A DNA stretch of 64,000 nt. Source: Planctomycetota bacterium. Its GTDB lineage: Bacteria > Planctomycetota > Brocadiia > JAADGH01. The notes beneath the pieces were generated by a model. The model made no database searches. It saw only the letters and a list, made by a program, of their open reading frames with translations, and was not told the origin of the DNA. The DNA lies in the NCBI GenBank assembly GCA_013152475.1, contig JAADGH010000223.1, forward strand, positions 1-64,000, in the 5' to 3' direction. Of the stretch, positions 58,823-64,000 are shown piece after piece; positions within the stretch are counted from its first letter, which is position 1; each line of letters opens with the position of its first letter. The translations under genes and the position numbers were made by a program.

Positions 58823-59431
58823 GTGGAGCCACTTCTGCTTTTCTGCCTGCCCGTGATTGGGGCAGGCATCGGATGGTTCACGAATTTCCTCGCCGTCAAG
58901 ATGCTCTTCCGGCCGCGCCGTCCCGTTCGAATCCTGGGGTTGACCTTTCAGGGCCTCGTGCCCAAACGGCAGCCGGAGCTTGCCGAACGGATCGGCGAGC
59001 TGGTGGAGAAGGAGTTCGCCGTTCCCGAGCGCGTGGCGGCCATCCTTACCGACGAGGAATCCCTGGCCCAGTTTCGCGAACTGCTGACCGAGAAGGTGGA
59101 TGCGTTCGTGCAGCAGCGGGCGGGCGCATTCAGCGGCCTGCTTACGGCGTTCGTCTCGGACGAGAGAATGACACAGATCAAAAACGCCATCGTGGAATCG
59201 GTGATGCAAAACATCCCCGAGGCCGTCGGCGCCGCGTCACGCCGGCTGGAGGAGCGGCTCGATATTCGGGAAAGTGTCTCTCGCCGAATCGCAGGGTTCG
59301 ACCTGGACACGCTTGAGGAAATCACCCGGTGCGTTGCCCAGCGGGAGCTGAATCACATCCAGGTCCTGGGCGGTGTGCTCGGGTTTGTCATCGGGCTGGT
59401 GCAGATGGGCGTGGTCTGGCTCTTCCTGTAG
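58823..59431 (+). CDS. DUF445-family membrane protein, short form
   Basis: 202 residues, GTG start. An N-terminal helix with IGAGIGWFTNFLAVKMLFRP and the following GLVPKRQPELAERIGELVE are the family marks. The middle part is charged and helical; a C-terminal helix (GVLGFVIGLVQMGVVWLFL) closes the protein. The same plan is found in the YheB branch of the family, which is usually longer. Function unknown; envelope role likely from the fold. Confidence 0.9.
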   Translation: MEPLLLFCLPVIGAGIGWFTNFLAVKMLFRPRRPVRILGLTFQGLVPKRQPELAERIGELVEKEFAVPERVAAILTDEESLAQFRELLTEKVDAFVQQRAGAFSGLLTAFVSDERMTQIKNAIVESVMQNIPEAVGAASRRLEERLDIRESVSRRIAGFDLDTLEEITRCVAQRELNHIQVLGGVLGFVIGLVQMGVVWLFL

Positions 59432-59478
59432 GCCGGCTGAGCGGCCCGATGGTCCACTTCTGCGTCGAAAACCCGTAT

Positions 59479-59551
59479 CCGCAGGTTTTAGCCTGCGGTC
59501 TTTGTCGCAGACCCCTGTGCCATTCCAATTCCGCACCAGTAAAGGGTGCGG
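59479..59551. repeat. Two hairpins between convergent genes
   Basis: CCGCAGG-TTTTAG-CCTGCGG (59479-59498) and CCGCACC-AGTAAAG-GGTGCGG (59531-59551). They lie between the ends of the DUF445 gene and the HlyD-type gene and could end transcription from both sides, though no T-runs follow. The CCGCAGGTTTTAGCCTGCGG word is, from memory, a common dispersed palindrome. Confidence 0.6.
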
Positions 59552-59579
59552 CTACAAAAGACGGGGGGCGGATAGGCTC

Positions 59580-60725
59580 TTAATCGCGATTCAGGATGTA
59601 CATGTCCAGCAGCGTCCGCCGGTTTACGACGATGTACGCCGTCACCGACGAGCCGAAGGGCAGGGGCATGGGCGACTCGTCCACCACGGCCCGCACCCAG
59701 AAGAGCTTCTGGCCGTTGTCCTTTTCGGTGGCGTAGAGCGAGACCTCGTCGATGTGCCCCCGCGCCTCGCCGTACTTCTGGTAGTCGAAGACGGACCGGA
59801 TGCGCACGGGCTGGCCCTTGCCAATCTTGTAGATCTTCTCCTCGGGCACCCAGAGATGCACCTCTCGTTCGACACCGGTGGCGATGGTGAAGAGCCGGTC
59901 GCCGGGCTTGACGCTGACCCCGGGTTTTATCAGGTCGCCGCTGCCCTTATCGGCCAGGATGATCTGTCCGCCGATGGGGGCCTTGACGAGGGTGCGGTCG
60001 AGCTTTTCTTGGATTCGTCTCGCCTTGTCGGTCAGCGACTTCACCTTGACGGTGATCTTTGCCCGCTCGGCCTTCGCTTCGTTGATGATTGCCTTGGCAA
60101 GGCCCTCGTCAACGATGCTATCCTTGCCCACGGCGATCTGCGTCTCGCTTTTTGCGAGCTCATACCGCCCCTTCGCTTCCTCATAGTCGGCCCGGGAAAC
60201 GATGCCGTTCTTAAACAACCGGGCGAGGCGCATGAAGTCCTTCTCGGTTGTGGCGAGGCGCGTCTCGGCAATCTTCCGCTCGGCGTCGGTAAAGCGGAGC
60301 TTCTCCGGCAGGGGGTCGCGCTCCAGCCTGGCGAGCTTCGCGTCCGCCGCAGCCAGGGTGGCCTTGGCCTCAGCGATATCTTCCTTGCACGACGCCAGCT
60401 CGTCACGAACGATCTTGTCATCGTACTTCGCCAGGATCTCCCCGGCTTTTACAATATCCTCAGGCTGGACGTACACCTCGATGAGGACGCCGACATCCAG
60501 GGCGCGAACGTCTACGTCCTTTCTGGGTTTCACCTTGCCTCGCGTTACGACGGTTTCATCGATCTTCGCAAAGAACATGAGGGCCAGGATGCCCAGGATG
60601 AAGCAGCAGCTCGTGTAGATCACCATCCTTCCCAGGAAGAACGTCCGCCGGAATCTCGTCCGGCTGTAATCGGGAAGGAAAGCTGGGGTTATGGAATCGC
60701 TTTCCTCTGTTTTTGTCTCAGCCAT
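59580..60725 (-). CDS. HlyD-family secretion adaptor
   Basis: 381 residues. One membrane helix (about 33-52, MVIYTSCCFILGILALMFFA) is followed by a lipoyl-like half (KPRKDVDVRALDVGVLIEVY), a coiled-coil hairpin (about 110-225) and the second half (LVKAPIGGQIILADKGSGDL). The C-terminus (SVTAYIVVNRRTLLDMYILN) resembles HlyD-type adaptors of type I systems more than MacA. It follows an ABC exporter gene by 17 bases in the same direction, its probable partner. Confidence 0.88.
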   Translation of the reverse strand: MAETKTEESDSITPAFLPDYSRTRFRRTFFLGRMVIYTSCCFILGILALMFFAKIDETVVTRGKVKPRKDVDVRALDVGVLIEVYVQPEDIVKAGEILAKYDDKIVRDELASCKEDIAEAKATLAAADAKLARLERDPLPEKLRFTDAERKIAETRLATTEKDFMRLARLFKNGIVSRADYEEAKGRYELAKSETQIAVGKDSIVDEGLAKAIINEAKAERAKITVKVKSLTDKARRIQEKLDRTLVKAPIGGQIILADKGSGDLIKPGVSVKPGDRLFTIATGVEREVHLWVPEEKIYKIGKGQPVRIRSVFDYQKYGEARGHIDEVSLYATEKDNGQKLFWVRAVVDESPMPLPFGSSVTAYIVVNRRTLLDMYILNRD

Positions 60726-60742
60726 GATTGCTCTCCACTTCT

Positions 60743-62584
60743 CTAAGCGACTTGCTTGCGAATAGAGTCGAAGCGCGCCTCGTCACGCTCGCGCGCGAGT
60801 TGGGGCTCATAGAGTTCCCTGTAGAGTCCCTCCTGCTCCAGGAGTTCATCGTGCGTGCCGATCTGCTCCACTCGGCCCTCTTTCATCACGACGATCTTGT
60901 CGGCCTCTTTGATGGTGGACAGTCGGTGGGCGATGATGAACGTCGTCCGTCCGCTCATCAGGCGGTCCAGCGCCTCCTGAATGAGGAGTTCCGACGCCGT
61001 ATCCAGGCTTGATGTCGCCTCGTCAAGGATCAGGATCTTCGGGTTCCTCAGGATGGCCCGTGCGATGGAGATACGTTGCTTCTGCCCGCCGGAAAGCCTG
61101 ACGCCGCGCTCGCCGATCTCCGAGGCGAAGCCCTCGGGGAACTCCATGACGAAGTCGTAGGCGTTGGCCAGTTTGGCGGCCTGATGCATCTCTTCGTCCG
61201 TAGCCTCGGGGCTTCCATACTTGATGTTTTCCGCGATGGATCCGCTGAACATGAACGATTCCTGCAGGACGGCCCCCATCTGTTCACGATAGGTCTTCAG
61301 CCTGATGTTGCGGATGTCGTGGCCGTCCACGAGAATCTCCCCCGATGTCGCATCGTAGAATCGCGCGATCAGGTTCGCCATCGTCGTCTTGCCCGATCCG
61401 CTCGGCCCGACGAAGGCCACCACTTCGCCGGGGTTCACCTGGAAGGACACATCATGCAGGACCTCCTCGCCCTCCTTGTAGGTAAAGCAGACGTTGCGGA
61501 ACTCGATCTCGCCCTCGATGTTCTCCACATCAATCGGCTTGTCCGAGTCCTTGATCTCGGGTTCGGTCTCCAGGATCTGGTAGACGCGCTCGACGCCCAC
61601 CAGGGCCGGGATGACGCGATTGGCGAACTGGATCAGCGAGATGATCGGCTGATAGAGCCGGCCTACGTAGTTGATGAACACGATATAGAAGCCGAGACTA
61701 AGCTGACCGTGGATGACGGCCATTCCGGCAAAGGCGTAGACGACGATCCGCCCGATGTTCTGGAAGAAGCTGGCCACAACTTGCCACCACGTGCTGAGCT
61801 GACTCGACCAGAAGGAAAGCTGGAAGAGGTCCCGAAGTTCCTGGACGAAGGCCTGGTTCTCCCGGCCCTCGGCCGTGAAGGTCTTGACGAGCTTCGTGCC
61901 CGAAAGCACTTCACTGGTGGAGCCATAGATGGCGGCCATCTTGATCCTGACCCGCCGGTTTGCGTCCTTCACTCTCTCTTTGAACACGAGGAACGTCCCG
62001 ACATGGAAGGGGATCGTAGCAAAGCCGATCAGGGTAAGCTGCCACGGGAACATGCAAATCATGAGGATAAGCAAGACGATGAATGTCACAATTTGCGAGA
62101 TCAGTTGAAGGGCCTGACCCGTAACCAGCGTCTGGATCGCCGTCACGTCCGACATCAGCCGCGCCAGGATTTTACCCGAGCGCTGCTCGTCATAAAAGCT
62201 CATGGATAGGTGCTGGAGATGCCGGAAGAGCTTCCGCCGCAGGTCCAGGATTACGCGGTGGCTCACAAACCGCAGCACATAGCCCTGGAGGTAGCCAATC
62301 ACCTGGCTGAACAGGCTGATGAGAAACATGGCCGCAAGGGCAATGAGCAGGATAGACGGATCCCTGTCCGGAAAGGCCTTGTCCAGCAGGAGCCGTGTCG
62401 TCACGATGGGGGACACGAGGCCCACCCCGGACATCAGCAACATGCAGATCAGAGCCTGCACAAGGAGCCACCGATACGGCCTGGCCAAGGACAGAACCCT
62501 GCGGTAGTTCTTGCCCTTATCCAGGTTTCGCATCAGCTCAAGTTCTTCTTCGCACTTGTCGTATTCTTTTCGTTTCCACGCCAT
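60743..62584 (-). CDS. ABC exporter, fused permease and ATPase (MsbA/type I-like)
   Basis: 613 residues. Six membrane helices in about 1-330 are followed by the ATPase. Walker A is VAFVGPSGSGKTTMANLIAR, the signature RLSGGQKQRISIARAILRNP, Walker B ILILDEATSSLDTASE and the H-loop FIIAHRLSTIKEAD. The first 30 residues are acidic and cytoplasmic (KEYDKCEEELELMRNLDKGK). The substrate may be a lipid, peptide or glycolipid. With the adaptor downstream it forms a two-gene export unit. No clear promoter was found in the 610 bases upstream; a TTGACC on the minus strand near 62639 lacks a well-spaced -10. Confidence 0.93.
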   Translation of the reverse strand: MAWKRKEYDKCEEELELMRNLDKGKNYRRVLSLARPYRWLLVQALICMLLMSGVGLVSPIVTTRLLLDKAFPDRDPSILLIALAAMFLISLFSQVIGYLQGYVLRFVSHRVILDLRRKLFRHLQHLSMSFYDEQRSGKILARLMSDVTAIQTLVTGQALQLISQIVTFIVLLILMICMFPWQLTLIGFATIPFHVGTFLVFKERVKDANRRVRIKMAAIYGSTSEVLSGTKLVKTFTAEGRENQAFVQELRDLFQLSFWSSQLSTWWQVVASFFQNIGRIVVYAFAGMAVIHGQLSLGFYIVFINYVGRLYQPIISLIQFANRVIPALVGVERVYQILETEPEIKDSDKPIDVENIEGEIEFRNVCFTYKEGEEVLHDVSFQVNPGEVVAFVGPSGSGKTTMANLIARFYDATSGEILVDGHDIRNIRLKTYREQMGAVLQESFMFSGSIAENIKYGSPEATDEEMHQAAKLANAYDFVMEFPEGFASEIGERGVRLSGGQKQRISIARAILRNPKILILDEATSSLDTASELLIQEALDRLMSGRTTFIIAHRLSTIKEADKIVVMKEGRVEQIGTHDELLEQEGLYRELYEPQLARERDEARFDSIRKQVA

Positions 62585-63193
62585 GATTACACTTCCCTGT
62601 TTCCCACAATGGCAAATAAAGAAGCCAGCCTGAGGTCAATTACGGCACGACCACACATGGCTGGCCAGCGCTTACGCGTTTAGCTTGTCTCGGCGCCCAT
62701 ACCCCCCGGTACGACCCTTGCTTTTGCTGTTCTCGTGCAACGTAGTTCCTTGTCTGCTTTCCTTAGCGCGCCGCTTAGAGGTATCGCAACCGACATGCCG
62801 CCCATGCTGCCATCCCCGATTTTTTCGCGTTTATTATATGATAAGATGTCGTATCTATTGTATTTACAGGTAGTTGAGACATTCCATCATCTCCGAACTA
62901 ATATGGCACTCGTTGTGTACCGATGCAACAGATGGGGAAAGCGAAGATGAGATATGTTTGTATAATGGCACATGCAAGAGACAATCAGATCATAACCAGC
63001 TTAATTATCGATAGTTATGATAGTCTCATCTCTGCCCCAAAAGTATCATAGGCGATACACATTGTGCGCGCAAGCCAATTTCGGGCAGGATACGGCCATT
63101 TGAGGCCGTCTACGCATCCTGGGACACTGCAATTCGGGTGGGCATGTTTCAGAAATGGGACATCAGGCGATGGCAAGGCGGTTCTTCGGCCCA
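62585..63193. other. Gene-free stretch with a second AT-rich patch
   Basis: No gene was found. From about 62815 to 63060 the sequence is AT-rich compared with its neighbours and includes ATAGTTATGAT (63011-63021), close to the motif repeated at 1521-1896. No sigma-54 (-24/-12) promoter was recognised although an activator gene lies beside it. Confidence 0.5.
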
Positions 63194-64000
63194 TCAGCCT
63201 CTCTGGCGCCGCAGGGCCTCCAACTCACGTTTGGGGATATTGAATCGCGCCAGTTTTCGATAGAACGTGGACCGCCCCACGCCGACAAGACTTGCGGCCT
63301 TCCGGATGTTCCCCTGCGCCATGCGCAGCGCCTCCAGGTAAAGATCTCGCGTGCTGTCCTCGACATTCCGTCGCTGCTCTGTGAGCGAGTCCGACGCGCT
63401 TGCCCCCTCATCCGCCTCGATCTCGGCAAGCTTCCGATACACGGTCGAGCGCCCCACACCCAGTATCTCCGCCGCCCGCGTTCGATTCCCATCGGCAAGC
63501 TTCAGGGCCTTCAGATACAGCTCTTTTGCGCCGCTCCTCAGGCCCTGGCTCATCTTCTCCAGGCCCTTTTTCTGGTCCAGCAGCGGGTCGTCCCGGCGCA
63601 CATACCCGGCGCCCTTGTATAGAAGGCTCTGGGCCAGCTCCTCCGGCAGGTGTTCCCACTCGATCGTTTCCCCTCCGGCCGCCATCACCGCGTGTTCGAT
63701 CGTGTTTCTCAGCTCGCGCACATTGCCCGGCCATCGGTAGCTCATAAATGCGTTCATTACGCGCTCGGTAATCTGCCTCACGTTTCGCCCCATGCCCTGG
63801 TTGAACTGCTCGATGAACGATTCCACCAGCATCGGGATATCGCTCACACGCTCGACCAGTGAGGGCAGACCGATCTTTGCTACGCTCAGACGATAGTACA
63901 AGTCTTCCCGCAGGTTCCCATTCTCCACTTCCTCAACCAGCTTCCGGTTTGTCGCCGCGATGATCCGGATGTCCACCGGAATCTCCTCGTGCTCCCCCAC
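63194..64000 (-). CDS. Sigma-54-dependent activator with two Fis-type domains (5' part outside the window)
   Basis: NtrC-family transcription activator; only the C-terminal 268 residues are in view. The AAA+ part shows IRIIAATNRKLVEEV, LREDLYYRLSVAKIGLP and the sensor block YRWPGNVRELRNTIEHAVM. The GAFTGA loop lies outside the window. Two helix-turn-helix domains of the Fis type follow in tandem: LKLADGNRTRAAEILGVGRS with TVYRKL, and LRMAQGNIRKAASLVGVGRS with TFYRKL. One is normal. The genes it controls and its input domain cannot be seen. Confidence 0.93.
   Translation of the reverse strand: MGEHEEIPVDIRIIAATNRKLVEEVENGNLREDLYYRLSVAKIGLPSLVERVSDIPMLVESFIEQFNQGMGRNVRQITERVMNAFMSYRWPGNVRELRNTIEHAVMAAGGETIEWEHLPEELAQSLLYKGAGYVRRDDPLLDQKKGLEKMSQGLRSGAKELYLKALKLADGNRTRAAEILGVGRSTVYRKLAEIEADEGASASDSLTEQRRNVEDSTRDLYLEALRMAQGNIRKAASLVGVGRSTFYRKLARFNIPKRELEALRRQRG

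Noticed and set aside
59373-60746. A 457-codon plus-strand frame opposite the HlyD-type gene
   Set aside because: It is the antisense shadow of the well-supported adaptor gene and crosses the hairpin region between convergent genes.
62735-62950. Small frame in the spacer before the ABC exporter gene
   Set aside because: It runs through AT-rich sequence without a ribosome-binding site or any coding signature.

Overview
The window is GC-rich bacterial chromosome. Its gene content suggests a member of the PVC group, most likely a planctomycete-like lineage known from metagenomes. The evidence is: three large secreted right-handed beta-helix proteins, a di-haem protein resembling the hydrazine-synthase alpha family, a sulfatase remnant, HEAT-repeat proteins, very large HlyD-type adaptors, and several families of short palindromic repeats. 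The assignment is inference; the window has no rRNA or single-copy phylogenetic marker beyond tsaD and nadB. No CRISPR array or complete insertion sequence was seen.

Layout. 1-1115: right end of an integrated element, made of a tyrosine recombinase and the displaced 3' end of a tRNA/tmRNA gene. 1116-2045: gene-free DNA with an AT-rich island carrying a repeated ATAGTATATGAT-like motif. 2116-9962 (+): a membrane protein with a huge low-complexity region, nadB, a MurJ-type flippase with an extra beta-sandwich-like insert, and a GT4 glycosyltransferase. 9978-21530 (-): an apparent carbohydrate-use operon (metallo-beta-lactamase-fold hydrolase, three beta-helix proteins, amidohydrolase, SGNH hydrolase). 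21745-27262 (+): an ADP-ribosylglycohydrolase-family protein, then an RND adaptor and pump. 27588-34567 (+): YihY/BrkB protein, DNA-repair-linked radical SAM protein, two HEAT-repeat proteins and an ABC1/UbiB kinase-like protein. 34587-36749 (+): tRNA-Thr, then lipoprotein, STAS protein and a PilZ-HATPase fusion. 43855-36762 (-): tRNA-Phe, ctpA, tsaD, larB, nnrD, a lipoyl acyltransferase (E2), a cupin lipoprotein and a zinc-ribbon protein. 43951-48265: a c-type cytochrome-like giant protein and gene debris, bracketed by a 45-bp direct repeat. 48266-51106: a Tat-exported DUF362 protein and a two-domain protein on the other strand. 51459-57999 (+): three consecutive HlyD-type adaptors and a MacB-type ABC transporter. 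58111-59431: DUF502 and DUF445 membrane proteins. 64000-59580 (-): a sigma-54 activator with two Fis-type DNA-binding domains, an ABC exporter and its adaptor.

The most striking signal lies across genes rather than inside one. Several unrelated families of short palindromes occur here, and members of three families lie inside reading frames without breaking them: twice in one beta-helix gene, as a cluster in the cytochrome-like gene, and once in the N-terminus of the second HlyD-type adaptor. The two beta-helix paralogues next door lack the FWPPG-site insertion, which makes a natural before-and-after comparison. Other points worth following are the lipoprotein-STAS-PilZ/HATPase signalling operon, the three-adaptor MacB operon, the MurJ with an inserted domain, the activator with duplicated Fis domains, and the E2 protein with two E3-binding domains.
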